64,000 nt of DNA from Betaproteobacteria bacterium HGW-Betaproteobacteria-3 (GCA_002842205.1 PHCI01000019.1:1-64000), one strand, 5' to 3'; positions 1-8,512 are shown, counted from the stretch's first letter. Translations and numbers: made by a program. Notes: generated from the letters alone by a model not told the origin.

Positions 1-96
1 GCGCGCGCAGCACGGTCTGGGCCTCCACGCCATTGGCGGCGGGCCGCGTGCCACCCTCGATGCGCACCTCGCCCCCATAAAGCCGCGCCGTGACGC
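1..96 (-). pseudogene. Inverted fragment of YhdP-like protein
   Basis: Read on the minus strand, the first ~96 bases give an open frame (…ARLYGGEVRIEGGTRP…) of the type found in AsmA/YhdP-family proteins. The plus strand from about base 90 encodes the C-terminal part of the same kind of protein, so the two pieces lie head to head. In an intact gene both should be on one strand. The plus frame has a TAA at 78-80, just before the junction. This is either a real inversion breakpoint or an assembly/contig-end artefact. The family assignment of so short a piece rests on pattern memory. Confidence 0.5.
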
Positions 97-1343
97 CGGC
101 CGCGCCCACACTGGCGGCGGCGCCCGCCACGGTTCCGGTGCTGGCCTATTTGCCCAACGTGCTGGCCGTGCGCGCCCGCGAGCTGGTCGCGGGCGGGCGC
201 CGGCTCCACAACGTGGTGGTGGGCGGGTCGCGCGACGGGCGGGTCTGGCGCGCCAACGTGGACGCCACCGAACTCAATGGCTATGTCGAATACCGGCAGT
301 CGACCGGGGCCGGTGCGGGCCGCGTGCTGGCGCGCCTGGCGCGCCTGAACATCACCCAGGGGGCGGCCACCGAGGTGGAGAACCTGCTGGACGACCAGCC
401 CACCAACATCCCCGCGCTGGACATCGTGGTCGAGGATTTCGAGCTCAGCGGCAAGGCGTTGGGGCGGGTGGAGATCGACGCCGTCAACCGCGGTGCGGGG
501 GTCGCGGGGCGCGAGAGCGGCGTGCGCGAGTGGCGGCTCAACCGGCTCGCCATGACCCTGCCGGAAGCCAGTTTCGAGGCCAGTGGTAACTGGGCCGAGG
601 TCAGCGGGCCGGGGGCACGGGCGCGACCGGCCCAACCCGGCGCAAAAGTCGGCGCCAAAGCGGGCGAACAGCGGCGCATGGCCATGAACTTCAAGCTCAA
701 CATCGGCGATTCGGGGGCGTTGCTGGCCCGCTTTGGCAAGAAGGACGTGGTGCGCCGCGGCAAGGGGGTGATGGCCGGCCAGGTCGGCTGGATCGGCTCG
801 CCATTTGCCATCGACTACCCCACCATGACCGGCGAGTTCAACGTCAACATGGAAAGCGGGCAGTTCCTCAAGGCCGACCCGGGGCTGGCCAAGCTGCTGG
901 GCGTGCTCAGCCTGCAGTCGCTGCCGCGCCGCTTCACGCTGGATTTTCGCGACGTGTTCAGCGACGGCTTTGCCTTTGACTTTGTGCGTGGCGACGTGCG
1001 CATCGAACAGGGCGTGGCCAGCACCAACAACCTTCAGATGAAAGGCGTGAACGCCGCCGTGCTCATGGACGGGCGCGCCGACATCGCCCATGAAACGCAA
1101 AACCTGCGCGTGGTGGTGGTGCCCGAAATCAGTGCCGGCACCGCGGCCCTGGCGGCGGCGGTGATCAATCCGGCCATTGGCCTGGGCGCTTTTCTGGCAC
1201 AGTGGTTTCTGAGCCGTCCGCTGGCCGAGGCGGCCACCCGGGAATTCCAGATTGACGGCACCTGGGTCGATCCCAAAGTCACCCGCGTGGAGCGCAAGGC
1301 CCGCACCCCGGCCGCAACCCCTGCCGAAGGAACCCCGCCATGA
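81..1343 (+). CDS. yhdP: YhdP/AsmA-like protein, C-terminal part
   Basis: This is the C-terminal ~417 residues of a YhdP-family protein (DUF3971 plus AsmA-like C-terminal domain), large envelope proteins implicated in phospholipid transport to the outer membrane. Typical features are the segment LNGYVEYRQ, the beta-rich stretch FNVNMESGQFLKADPG and a hydrophobic C-terminal region (AALAAAVINPAIGLGAFLAQ). The full protein is usually over 1,200 residues, so the 5' part is missing; the frame is closed at 78-80 by TAA where an inverted piece of the gene begins. The stop overlaps the next start as ATGA, suggesting translational coupling to the amidohydrolase. Confidence 0.8.
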   Translation, partial: SRAVTPAAPTLAAAPATVPVLAYLPNVLAVRARELVAGGRRLHNVVVGGSRDGRVWRANVDATELNGYVEYRQSTGAGAGRVLARLARLNITQGAATEVENLLDDQPTNIPALDIVVEDFELSGKALGRVEIDAVNRGAGVAGRESGVREWRLNRLAMTLPEASFEASGNWAEVSGPGARARPAQPGAKVGAKAGEQRRMAMNFKLNIGDSGALLARFGKKDVVRRGKGVMAGQVGWIGSPFAIDYPTMTGEFNVNMESGQFLKADPGLAKLLGVLSLQSLPRRFTLDFRDVFSDGFAFDFVRGDVRIEQGVASTNNLQMKGVNAAVLMDGRADIAHETQNLRVVVVPEISAGTAALAAAVINPAIGLGAFLAQWFLSRPLAEAATREFQIDGTWVDPKVTRVERKARTPAATPAEGTPP

Positions 1344-2155
1344 AAATTGCTGCCCTGCAAATGGCGTCCGGTACTGGCCTGGAGGCCAACCTGGCGCGCG
1401 CGCGCGCCCTGCTCGAGGCCGCGGCCGAAGCCGGGGCCGAACTGGCCGTGCTGCCCGAGCATTTCTGCCTGCTGGGCCAGCGCGACACCGACAAGCTCGC
1501 CATCCAGGAGCCTTGGGGCCATGGGCCGGTCCAGCAGATGCTGGCCCGCGCCGCGCGCGAGCTCCAGCTCTGGGTGGTGGGCGGCACGCTGCCGCTGGCC
1601 ACGGGCGACCCCCTGCGCGCGCGCAACAGCTCGTTGGTGTTCTCGCCCGCGGGCGACTGCGTGGCACGCTACGACAAGGTGCACCTGTTCCAGTTTGACA
1701 ACGGCCAGGAGCGCTTTGACGAAGCCCGCGTGCTCGAACCCGGCCGCGAGCCCGTGATGTTCACGCTCACCGCGCGCGACGGCCAGACCTGGCAGGTGGC
1801 CTTAAGCGTCTGCTATGACCTGCGCTTTCCCGAGCTCTACCGAGGCTACGCCGCGCGCGGCGCCGACCTGCTGCTGGTGCCCAGCGCCTTCACCGTCCCC
1901 ACCGGACAGGCCCACTGGGAGGTGCTGCTGCGCGCCCGCGCCATCGAGAACATGGCCTATGTGCTGGCGCCCGCGCAGGGCGGGCTGCACGAGAACGGCC
2001 GGCGCACCTGGGGCCACTCGATGCTGGTGGACCCCTGGGGCGTGGTGCTGGACGAACGCGCCGAAGGCGAAGGCCTGGTGTCGGGCGTGCTGGAGCGCAC
2101 CCGTCTCGCCACCTGCCGCACGCAATTGCCAGCCCTGACGCACCGGGTTCTGTGA
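1340..2155 (+). CDS. Carbon-nitrogen hydrolase (nitrilase/omega-amidase family)
   Basis: The 271-residue protein has the complete nitrilase-superfamily catalytic triad: Glu40 in AVLPEHF, Lys113 in YDKVHLFQFD and Cys158 in VALSVCYDLRFPELY. These enzymes hydrolyse C-N bonds of amides; the Nit1/Nit2-like subgroup acts on omega-amides such as deaminated glutathione or alpha-ketoglutaramate. The length matches the family. It overlaps yhdP by ATGA and the following kinase gene by GTGA, so all three are probably cotranscribed. The exact substrate cannot be read from the sequence. Confidence 0.9.
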   Translation: MKIAALQMASGTGLEANLARARALLEAAAEAGAELAVLPEHFCLLGQRDTDKLAIQEPWGHGPVQQMLARAARELQLWVVGGTLPLATGDPLRARNSSLVFSPAGDCVARYDKVHLFQFDNGQERFDEARVLEPGREPVMFTLTARDGQTWQVALSVCYDLRFPELYRGYAARGADLLLVPSAFTVPTGQAHWEVLLRARAIENMAYVLAPAQGGLHENGRRTWGHSMLVDPWGVVLDERAEGEGLVSGVLERTRLATCRTQLPALTHRVL

Positions 2156-4206
2156 AACGGCTGCCCGAGGCCCTGCGGCGGCGCCTGCACAACGCCTGGC
2201 GCCGCTGGTCGCTGTGGGCGTTGCTGGCCGCGCTGCTGGTGGTTTTGCTGGGCACGCTGGTCTGGCTGGCCGGGCGCTATGAAATGAGTCAGCTCCAGAA
2301 TCGGCTCGAAAGCGACGCCGCCGCCGCCGTGCTCGACATCCGTGGCGCGCTGGCGCGCAACGCGCAGTCCTTGCAGGCGCTGCAACCGGTGCCGGGGCGC
2401 GCGACCCCGCGCGAGGCCTGGGAGGCCGACGCCCAGGCCCTGCTGCGCGAGCGCCGCGAGTGGGTGCGCATCGAATGGCGCGACCCCGCGCTGGCGCTGC
2501 TGGCCCACGCCGACACGCCCTACCAGCCGCCGCTGTTCGAGCGCACCGGACGCGACAACGCCCACAGCGACATCGCACTGGCCTGTGCCACGGCGCGCCG
2601 GTTTGGCGGCCCGGCCTATGCCCCCAGCTACTTTGTCGCCCAGCCGGACGGCCGCGGGCTGGAGGTGATGGAGCTGTGCCTGCCGCTGATGCAGGCCCGT
2701 GGTCCAACCGGCTATCTGCTGGCCACCTATTCGCTGCAGGACATGCTGGCCAACCTGACCAGCACGCCGCTGCGCCGCAGTGCCGAACTGTCGTTTGTCG
2801 AGCCCGATGGCACCCGCCTGGCGCTGCACGGCAACGCCCCGCGCGGGCGGCGCGTCTTTACCGCGCAGCAACTGCTGGACTTGCCCGGCAACAGCCTGAT
2901 GCTGCGCATCAACAGCGTGCGCTCGGCGCCCGACCTGTTTCCCAACGTGCTCACCGCGCTGGTCACAGCCATGTCGATCGCGCTCGTCACCGTGCTGGTG
3001 CAACTGGTGCGTGACAACCGGCGGCGTCTGCGCGCCGAGCGCGGCCTGGCCGACGCGCTGGCCTTTCGCAAGGCCATGGAGGATTCACTGGTGACCGGCC
3101 TGCGCGCGCGCGACCTGCAGGGCCGCACCACCTATGTCAACCCGGCGTTCTGCCAGATGGTGGGCTTCAGCGCGGCCGAGCTGCTGTCGCCCCAGGCCCC
3201 TGCGCCGTACTGGCCGCCGGAGCTGGCCGACGACTACGCGCAGCGCCAGGCGGTGCGGCTGGCCGGCCACGCGCCGCCGCGCGACGGCTTCGAGTCGGTC
3301 TTCATGCGCAAGGACGGTTCGCGCTTTCCGGTGCTCATCATCGAAGCCCCGCTGATCGATGCGCAGGGCGTGCAGACCGGCTGGATGAGCGCCGTGCTGG
3401 ACATCAGCGAACAGCGCCGCGTGGAAGAACTGTCGCGCGCCTCGCAAGAGCGGCTGCAGGCCACGGCGCGGCTGGCCACCGTGGGCGAGATGGCCTCGCT
3501 GCTCAGCCATGAACTCAACCAGCCGCTGGCCGCCATCTCCAGCTACGCCACCGGCTCCATGAACCTGCTGCGCGACGGCGCCCCGCCCGCGGCCGATCTG
3601 GCCATGGCCATCCGCCGCATTGCCGAACAGGCCGAACGGGCCGGCAAGGTCATCCGCAGCGTGCACGACCTGGTGCGCCGCCGCGACCAGGCCCGCGAAG
3701 CGGTGGCCCCGCAGGCCCTGCTCGACGCCATCCTGCCACTGGTCAACCTGCAGGCGCGCAAGCTGCAGGTGCAGGTCTGCATCGCCGTGGACGACGGCCT
3801 GGGCACCGTGTGGTGCGAGCGCACCATGATCGAGCAGGTGCTGCTCAACCTGGCGCGCAACGGCATGCAGGCGATGGACGGCATTGCCACGGGCGAGCGC
3901 GTGCTGTGGCTTGGTGTGCGCCGCGCGCCCGCCAGCGAGTCGCGCGCCCGCGCCCCCGACTGGCTGGAGTTTTCGGTGGCCGACGCCGGCCGCGGCATCG
4001 CGCCGGAAGTGGCCCGGCAACTGTTCACCCCGTTCTTCACCACACGGGACGAAGGCATGGGCCTGGGCTTGAGCCTGTGCCGCACGGTGGTTGAGCAGCA
4101 CGGCGGCCACCTCGGGTTCGAGCCCCATGCGCCCCGCGGTACCATCTTTCGTTTCACGCTGCCCGCCCGGCCGATGACGCCCCCAGCGGCCGCCACCACC
4201 GACTGA
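2152..4206 (+). CDS. PAS-domain sensor histidine kinase (DctS/FixL type)
   Basis: 684 residues with a GTG start overlapping the previous stop. Order: transmembrane helix at ~20-42, periplasmic sensor region, second helix at ~264-286, PAS domain at ~307-423, HisKA with H-box LLSHELNQPL (His453), and a HATPase_c domain with N box LLNLARNGMQAM, G1 box DAGRGI and G2 box GMGLGLSLC. It autophosphorylates His453 and passes phosphate to the response regulator encoded 12 bases downstream. The architecture fits C4-dicarboxylate (DctS) or FixL-like sensors, but the ligand is unknown. Confidence 0.93.
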   Translation: MKRLPEALRRRLHNAWRRWSLWALLAALLVVLLGTLVWLAGRYEMSQLQNRLESDAAAAVLDIRGALARNAQSLQALQPVPGRATPREAWEADAQALLRERREWVRIEWRDPALALLAHADTPYQPPLFERTGRDNAHSDIALACATARRFGGPAYAPSYFVAQPDGRGLEVMELCLPLMQARGPTGYLLATYSLQDMLANLTSTPLRRSAELSFVEPDGTRLALHGNAPRGRRVFTAQQLLDLPGNSLMLRINSVRSAPDLFPNVLTALVTAMSIALVTVLVQLVRDNRRRLRAERGLADALAFRKAMEDSLVTGLRARDLQGRTTYVNPAFCQMVGFSAAELLSPQAPAPYWPPELADDYAQRQAVRLAGHAPPRDGFESVFMRKDGSRFPVLIIEAPLIDAQGVQTGWMSAVLDISEQRRVEELSRASQERLQATARLATVGEMASLLSHELNQPLAAISSYATGSMNLLRDGAPPAADLAMAIRRIAEQAERAGKVIRSVHDLVRRRDQAREAVAPQALLDAILPLVNLQARKLQVQVCIAVDDGLGTVWCERTMIEQVLLNLARNGMQAMDGIATGERVLWLGVRRAPASESRARAPDWLEFSVADAGRGIAPEVARQLFTPFFTTRDEGMGLGLSLCRTVVEQHGGHLGFEPHAPRGTIFRFTLPARPMTPPAAATTD

Positions 4207-4218
4207 CCGACCCGAACC

Positions 4219-4965
4219 ATGCAACCCGCCACGCCCGGAACCGTGTACATCGTGGACGACGACGCCAGCGTGCGCGACGCGCTGGCCTGGCTGCTGCGCT
4301 CGCGCCACCTCTACAGCGAGGTGTTTGACAGCGCCGAAGCCTGCCTGCAGCGGCTGGCCCCGCCCGGGTCAACCAACCCCGCGCAGCGGGGAGCGTGGGG
4401 GCCACCGAGCGCTGCGCCGGGCCGCTCCCAAGCAAGCTCAGCCCCCCCGGGGGGCAGCGAACCACACGAAGTGGGGAGCGTGGGGGCCAGGAGCGCTGTG
4501 CCCAGCTGCCTGCTGCTCGACGTGCGCATGCCCGGCCTGAGCGGCCTGGCCCTGTTTGACGCCTTGGTGGCGCGCGGCCTCACCGCCGCCATGCCGGTGA
4601 TCTTCCTCACCGGCCACGCCGACGTGCCCACCGCGGTGGACGCCGTCAAGCGCGGCGCGTTCGACTTCTGCGAAAAACCGTTCTCCGACAACGCGCTGGT
4701 GGACCGCATCGAGCAGGCCCTCGCGCAGTCGGCCCAGGTGCTGGCCGCGCGGCGCGAAACCGATTCGCTGCAGCAGCGGCTGGCCGCGCTGACCGGGCGC
4801 GAGCGCGACGTCATGCGCCGGGTGGCCGACGGCCTGCCCAACAAGCTGATCGCCGACCAGCTTGACATCAGCGTGCGCACGGTCGAGGTGCACCGGGCCC
4901 GCGTGTTTGAAAAACTGGACGTCAAATCGGCCGTGGAACTGGTCAATATGCTACGTAATAGCTAG
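4219..4965 (+). CDS. LuxR/FixJ-family response regulator with repeat-derived insertion
   Basis: Receiver domain plus C-terminal LuxR-type HTH (LTGRERDVMRRVADGLPNK…, VRTVEVHRARV). The phosphoacceptor is Asp101 in LLLDVRMPG, with the conserved Lys in FCEKPFSDN. In FixJ-type receivers this Asp normally lies near residue 55. The shift comes from about 46 extra residues (roughly 48-94, rich in Ala, Pro, Gly, Ser) encoded by a dispersed GC-rich repeat at ~4365-4500, inserted in frame between receiver helix 2 and strand 3. The last residues and the TAG stop lie in a second dispersed repeat. It partners the kinase just upstream; whether phosphotransfer survives the insertion is unknown. Confidence 0.9.
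   Translation: MQPATPGTVYIVDDDASVRDALAWLLRSRHLYSEVFDSAEACLQRLAPPGSTNPAQRGAWGPPSAAPGRSQASSAPPGGSEPHEVGSVGARSAVPSCLLLDVRMPGLSGLALFDALVARGLTAAMPVIFLTGHADVPTAVDAVKRGAFDFCEKPFSDNALVDRIEQALAQSAQVLAARRETDSLQQRLAALTGRERDVMRRVADGLPNKLIADQLDISVRTVEVHRARVFEKLDVKSAVELVNMLRNS
4365..4500 (+). repeat. GC-rich dispersed repeat, copy A (inside response regulator)
   Basis: Contains GCGCCGGGCCGCTCCCAAGC followed by AAGCTCAGCCCCC, GGGGGGCAGCGAACCACACG and two GCGTGGGGGCC blocks. The same string recurs at ~32984-33150 (two tandem copies in azlC) and at 41346-41380 (start of tupC). It stays open in the host reading frame. Confidence 0.85.
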
Positions 4966-5000
4966 CAAACTATGTCCATTCGACGGGGGGTTAAAGGCTA
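4957..5000 (-). repeat. AGCCCCCGTC-type dispersed repeat, copy 1
   Basis: Minus-strand copy of the element with core (A)CCCCCCGTCGAATGGACAT followed by AGTTTGCTA. It lies between two convergent genes and contributes to both 3' ends: the TAG stop of the response regulator (4963-4965) and the last codons and TAA of the 43-residue minus-strand gene. Confidence 0.85.
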
Positions 5001-5122
5001 TTTTTATCAGAATCCTGGTCTGATGGCAGTTCACCCTTGTTGCGGCCCGAAAACATCGTCCACCACACAATGAACACCAACACCCCCAGCGCCAGCAACG
5101 CCTCCAGCAGCAACAAAACCAT
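4991..5122 (-). CDS. Small single-helix membrane protein (43 residues), unannotated type
   Basis: A short minus-strand frame starts at the ATG 5122-5120, preceded by a good Shine-Dalgarno (AGGAG, seven bases upstream). It encodes one hydrophobic helix (LLLLEALLALGVLVFIVWW) and a polar tail TMFSGRNKGELPSDQDSDK. Its start codon overlaps the probable mltA start on the other strand within CCATGG. The codons suit the genome and the protein looks real, though I do not recognise a named family. Function unknown; an inner-membrane microprotein is likely. Confidence 0.6.
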   Translation of the reverse strand: MVLLLLEALLALGVLVFIVWWTMFSGRNKGELPSDQDSDKNSL

Positions 5123-6308
5123 GGCCCAACTCCTGCAGCACGCCCTCTGGCACGGCGCCAGTGCCGTCATTGTAGGAATGCTCGCCGCCTGCGCCGGCCC
5201 GCCGCTGCGAGAGCCCGCACCCGTGGCCGTGCCATCGCCAGCGGGGGGCACACCCCGGCCTGCCGACACCGCGGGCGCGCTGCCCGACGACACCGGCCCG
5301 CTGCCCGGCGTGCTGCAGCAGGGCAAAAGCCGCTGGGTGCCGGTGCGCTGGACCGAACTCCCCGGCTTTGCCCAAGACCCGCTGCACGAAGCCTGGAACG
5401 CCTGGGTCAAAAGCTGCGAACGCCCCGGCCCCGCGTTTGCCGCCCTGTGCGGCGAAGTGCGCCGCCTGAGCATCGGCAGCGGCGCCGAGCAGCGCGCCTG
5501 GATGATGTCGCGCCTGCAGCCCTACCGCGTCGAGCCGCTGCAAGGCCCGTCCGAAGGGCTGCTCACCGCATACTTTGAGCCCCTGCTCGACGCCACGCGC
5601 CAGCCTGCGCCGGGGTTCCAGGTGCCATTGTTTCGCCCGCCCGCCACGCTGGGCCAGCGCAAGCCCTGGTACACCCGCCAGGAAATCGACACCCTGCCCG
5701 AAGCCCGCGCCGCCCTGCGCGGCCGCGAAATCGGCTACCTGGCCGACCCGGTGGACGCGCTGGTGCTGCAAATCCAGGGTTCGGGCCGCCTGCGCCTGAC
5801 CGAACCCGACGGCAGCCAGCGCACCGTGCGCGTGGCCTACGCCGCCACCAACGACCAGCCCTACAAAAGCGTGGGCCGTTGGCTGCTCGACCAGGGCCTG
5901 CTGCGCGACGCCTCGTGGCCGTCCATCCGCGGCTGGATCGCGCAAAACCCCCAGCGCGTGAATGAACTGCTGTGGAGCAACCCGCGCACCGTGTTCTTCC
6001 GCGAAGAAACCCTCTCGCCGCTGGACGCCGCCTTCGGCCCGCGCGGCGCGCAGGGCGTGCCACTCACGCCGGGCCGCTCCATCGCGGTGGACAAGGACAG
6101 CATCCCCTACGGCACGCCGGTCTGGCTTGCCTCCAGCGGCGCGGCCATCGAACTGCAGCGCCTGGTCATCGCGCAAGACACCGGCAGCGCCATCGTGGGC
6201 GCGCTGCGGGCCGACTACTTTGTCGGCTGGGGCGCCGAAGCCGGTGAACTGGCCGGCCGCCTCAAGCAACCGCTGCGCATGTGGATTTTGTGGCCAAAAA
6301 GGCCTTGA
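5121..6308 (+). CDS. mltA: Membrane-bound lytic murein transglycosylase A
   Basis: MltA cleaves the MurNAc-GlcNAc bond of peptidoglycan with 1,6-anhydro product formation at the inner face of the outer membrane. The family pattern is clear: GLLTAYFEPLLDA, DALVLQIQGSGRL, VAYAATNDQPYKSVGRWL, VNELLWSNPRTVFFRE and a C-terminal 3D domain with IAQDTGSAIVGALRADYFVG, carrying the catalytic Asp. A lipobox (GMLAAC) follows a hydrophobic N-terminal segment, so it is a lipoprotein. The start is uncertain: ATG 5121 fits the signal peptide, ATG 5070 and TTG 5037 are alternatives, and none has a strong Shine-Dalgarno. The TGA stop abuts a dispersed repeat. Confidence 0.92.
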   Translation: MAQLLQHALWHGASAVIVGMLAACAGPPLREPAPVAVPSPAGGTPRPADTAGALPDDTGPLPGVLQQGKSRWVPVRWTELPGFAQDPLHEAWNAWVKSCERPGPAFAALCGEVRRLSIGSGAEQRAWMMSRLQPYRVEPLQGPSEGLLTAYFEPLLDATRQPAPGFQVPLFRPPATLGQRKPWYTRQEIDTLPEARAALRGREIGYLADPVDALVLQIQGSGRLRLTEPDGSQRTVRVAYAATNDQPYKSVGRWLLDQGLLRDASWPSIRGWIAQNPQRVNELLWSNPRTVFFREETLSPLDAAFGPRGAQGVPLTPGRSIAVDKDSIPYGTPVWLASSGAAIELQRLVIAQDTGSAIVGALRADYFVGWGAEAGELAGRLKQPLRMWILWPKRP

Positions 6309-6345
6309 GCCCCCGTAAAATATACATAGTTTGCTATGTATATTA
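6307..6345 (+). repeat. AGCCCCCGTC-type dispersed repeat, copy 2
   Basis: Begins in the mltA stop codon (TTGAGCCCCCGTAAAAT) and continues ACATAGTTTGCTATGTA. Direct 3' abutment to a gene end is the same placement as several other copies. Confidence 0.85.
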
Positions 6346-6468
6346 AATAAATTTCGGTCTTCTTGCTGCCATCAATGACGGCCAAGGCTGTCTCCTCCAA
6401 ATGGGGGATGAACCGGTTGTCCGTTCGACTTACGATGGTCGTACACGCCAATACCGGCTCCGCATTCC

Positions 6469-6723
6469 ATGCCTGAACCCATCGCCAACCTGGACATCGG
6501 CTTTGTGACCGCCGGGCAAATGGCCACCGTCAAGCTCGAAACCTTCCCCTACACCCGCTACGGCACCGTGGTGGCGCAAGTGAGCATGGTCAGCGCCGAC
6601 GCCGTGACGCTGAGCCCGGGCATGAACCTCACGGCCGAGATCAAGACCGGCCACAGAAGGGTGATCGACTACCTGCTCAGCCCGGTGCAAAGGGCGGGGA
6701 GTGAGAGTTTGCGGGAGCGGTGA
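6469..6723 (+). pseudogene. HlyD-family type I secretion adaptor, C-terminal remnant
   Basis: 84 codons resembling the C-terminal end of HlyD periplasmic adaptor proteins: ANLDIGFVTAGQMATVKLET, FPYTRYGTVVAQVSMVSADA, then directly SPGMNLTAEIKTGHRRVIDY and LLSPVQRAGSESLRER. Between SADAV and TLSPGM the usual ~25-30 residues are absent, so the piece has both lost its N-terminal ~350 residues and suffered an internal deletion. HlyD adaptors bridge the inner-membrane ABC exporter and TolC. It sits just upstream of two broken FrpC-like (type I secreted) protein genes, suggesting a decayed secretion locus. Confidence 0.8.
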
Positions 6724-6769
6724 AGGGGTGGCAATGACCGGGGGTGATTATGGAAAAAATGAGAATGAA

Positions 6770-6820
6770 AATCGGCCTTGGCCCCCATAAAACAAAAACA
6801 AATAGCTATGTAGTTAATAG
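6770..6820 (+). repeat. Degenerate AGCCCCCGTC-type repeat, copy 3
   Basis: TTGGCCCCCATAAAACAAAA then AATAGCTATG, preceded by GAGAATGAAAAT. It resembles the copies before the second unit and after it (8042-8101, 9341-9398), marking the left end of the first FrpC-like unit. Confidence 0.5.
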
Positions 6821-6907
6821 CAAAAATCAAAAAGTAGATTCGACCCTTTGTATTGAATTTCGTAAGTGGCGCGTTCGGAATTTAAAGCCGCGTTCTGGAG
6901 TTTTATG

Positions 6908-7135
6908 ATGAATTTCTTACCGTGGATATCAAACAGACCTATAGCTTTAATAATTCTTTTATTGTTATTGGTTTCAATGTTATGCATGCTCTTTATTTGG
7001 AGAAAAGATGTCATTTACTTAACAATGAAAAGATCGGAATGCCCTATCGAGCATCGATTTAAACATGATGTTTTTAATAGGGCAAAATGGATTGCAATTG
7101 CGTTGGCATTTTTTAGTTTAATAATTCCATTCTGA
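6908..7135 (+). CDS. Small two-helix membrane protein preceding FrpC-like gene (unit 1)
   Basis: 75 residues, AT-rich unlike its surroundings. Start chosen at ATG 6908, seven bases after GGAG (6897-6900); ATG 6905 is the alternative. Two hydrophobic helices: ALIILLLLLVSMLCMLFIW and WIAIALAFFSLIIPF, separated by a charged loop. It ends seven bases before the next start, so the two are coupled. No family recognised. Position and topology parallel the gene at 8269-8510 in the second unit, though the sequences are not obviously alike. An immunity or export-helper role is only a guess. Confidence 0.65.
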   Translation: MNFLPWISNRPIALIILLLLLVSMLCMLFIWRKDVIYLTMKRSECPIEHRFKHDVFNRAKWIAIALAFFSLIIPF

Positions 7136-7142
7136 GGTGAAC

Positions 7143-8015
7143 ATGGGAACTAATATCGAAAATTTTATAACATTGGGTCAATTTTCTCAAGGCGTCAAAG
7201 ATATATCACAAGGAATCAAGAGTAATGATGCTGGTGATGCAGCGAATGCAATCGGCCAAATGTTGACTGGTTTGCAAACGGCGGCTGAGCCATTGGGCGA
7301 TTTTACAGCAATTGTTAATCTTGAGACGGCGGCAATATCTATAACTAAAATAATAAGAGACTATAATGATCCAAATAAAACTGTAGATCCTCTGGACATC
7401 ATGGCGATTGCATCCAATTTAACTGCTTTTGCAATTGCGATCGGAAAAAATCATCCTCTTTTACGAGGCGTGAACGTCGTATTGGGGGTTTTTCAGGTGA
7501 TCTTGGGCACGGAGCTTATCGGGAAAGCCCTGGGCGCAACTTCAACGCATACAGTTAATGATTTTTTTCTATCAGCCCGCACCTGGGTCGCCCCCCGCGT
7601 CGACCCCCTGATCCTCGACCTGGACGGTGACGGCATCGAAACCGTGGGCATCCGGCCCGGGGCGGCCGTGCTGTTTGACCACGACGGCGACGGCACCCGC
7701 ACGGGCGCCCCAACGCCGGCCAACGCGCGGCCAACGGCTTTGCCGCCCTGGCCCAGTACGACGCCAACGCCGACGGGCGCATCGACAGCGCCGACGCCCT
7801 CTACAGCCAACTGCAAGTCTGGCAAGACCTCAACCAGGACGGCATCAGCCAAAGCAACGAACTCAAAACCCTGGGCCAACTGGGCATTGCGAGCATCCAG
7901 GTCAGCGGCACGGCCCGCAACACCGCCCTGGCCGACGCCACCACCGGCATGGCCTCGGGCAACACCCTGCAGACGAGCGGCAGCTTCACGCGGGTGGATG
8001 GCAGTGTGGGGGTGA
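7143..8015 (+). pseudogene. FrpC-like calcium-binding protein, unit 1 (deleted and frameshifted)
   Basis: ATG 7143 follows GAGG by five bases. Residues ~1-140 are AT-rich-coded and alpha-helical (MGTNIENFITLGQFSQGVKD…). Then the composition switches to GC-rich and the protein reads ARTWVAPRVDPLILDLDGDG IETVGI…LFDHDGDGTRTG, the start of the self-processing module of Neisseria FrpC-like RTX proteins, including the Asp-Pro pair before LILDLDGDG. At ~7706 a deletion removes the ADDG/ELFGD part and shifts the frame; the rest (AANGFAALAQYDANADGRID, WQDLNQDGISQSNELKTLG, SFTRVDGSVGV) continues in another frame to ~8010. The RTX tail is missing. Probably non-functional. Confidence 0.75.
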
Positions 8016-8041
8016 GATGTGAGTGCGCAGTGCGTGTGCGG

Positions 8042-8101
8042 CGCAAATTGAGAATGAAAAATGGCATGAGCCCCCGTCAACCATCAATAGTTTGCTATCG
8101 A
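8042..8101 (+). repeat. AGCCCCCGTC-type repeat, copy 4, with flanking duplication
   Basis: GAGAATGAAAAATGGCATG then AGCCCCCGTCAACCATCAAT and AGTTTGCTATCGAACTAAAA. It is nearly identical over ~85 bases to 9320-9404 after unit 2, so a larger block was duplicated with the FrpC-like units. Confidence 0.85.
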
Positions 8102-8268
8102 ACTAAAAGCAGACAAAGGAACAAGGATTGGCGAGGACTTGCTTCCTTGGTGGTGAGCAAGGGTGCGCGTCGAGACGCGGGGGGGCAGAAACTGCGAGTT
8201 GAAGAACTGGAATTGGAATCCACGAGCCAGAGTGGTGCGCTTGGGAGTTGAGACCACGGAGGAAAACA

Positions 8269-8510
8269 TGAATTTACTATTGATAATTTTTATTGTCTTC
8301 GGATCTGCCGCGTTATTATGTATTTTTATCTTGGCAATATTTAAATCTGAACTTTACTTTTCTCATGCTTTTTCAAAAAAAAGACCAAGAATTCTAGGAC
8401 CTAATGCATCATCTACTGATGAAATAATTAGTTATTGGGTGACGAAAGTATTTTTAATTTGTTTGATTGGTTTTCTTTCTATTTATTTAATTAATATAAT
8501 GAGGAGTTAA
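8269..8510 (+). CDS. Small two-helix membrane protein preceding FrpC-like gene (unit 2)
   Basis: 80 residues, strongly AT-rich. ATG 8269 is preceded by GGAGGAAAAC (a good Shine-Dalgarno). Helices: LLLIIFIVFGSAALLCIFIL at the N-terminus and VFLICLIGFLSIYLINIM at the C-terminus, with a basic middle. Its stop lies two bases before the next start. It is positional counterpart of the gene at 6908-7135. No family recognised. Confidence 0.65.
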
Positions 8511-8512
8511 AA

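Noticed and set aside
1802-3003. Long minus-strand open frames opposite the hydrolase and kinase genes
   Set aside because: They are shadows caused by high GC codon bias: Arg/Ala/Pro/His-rich, no domain pattern, and they overlap well-supported plus-strand genes. The same applies to long antisense frames opposite the oxidoreductase, secD, pgk, TRAP and cox genes.
6215-6451. Minus-strand 78-codon frame beginning MACTTIVSRTDNRFIPHLEE
   Set aside because: It runs through a dispersed repeat into the antisense of mltA and has no Shine-Dalgarno. The first ~37 residues look protein-like but cannot be assigned.
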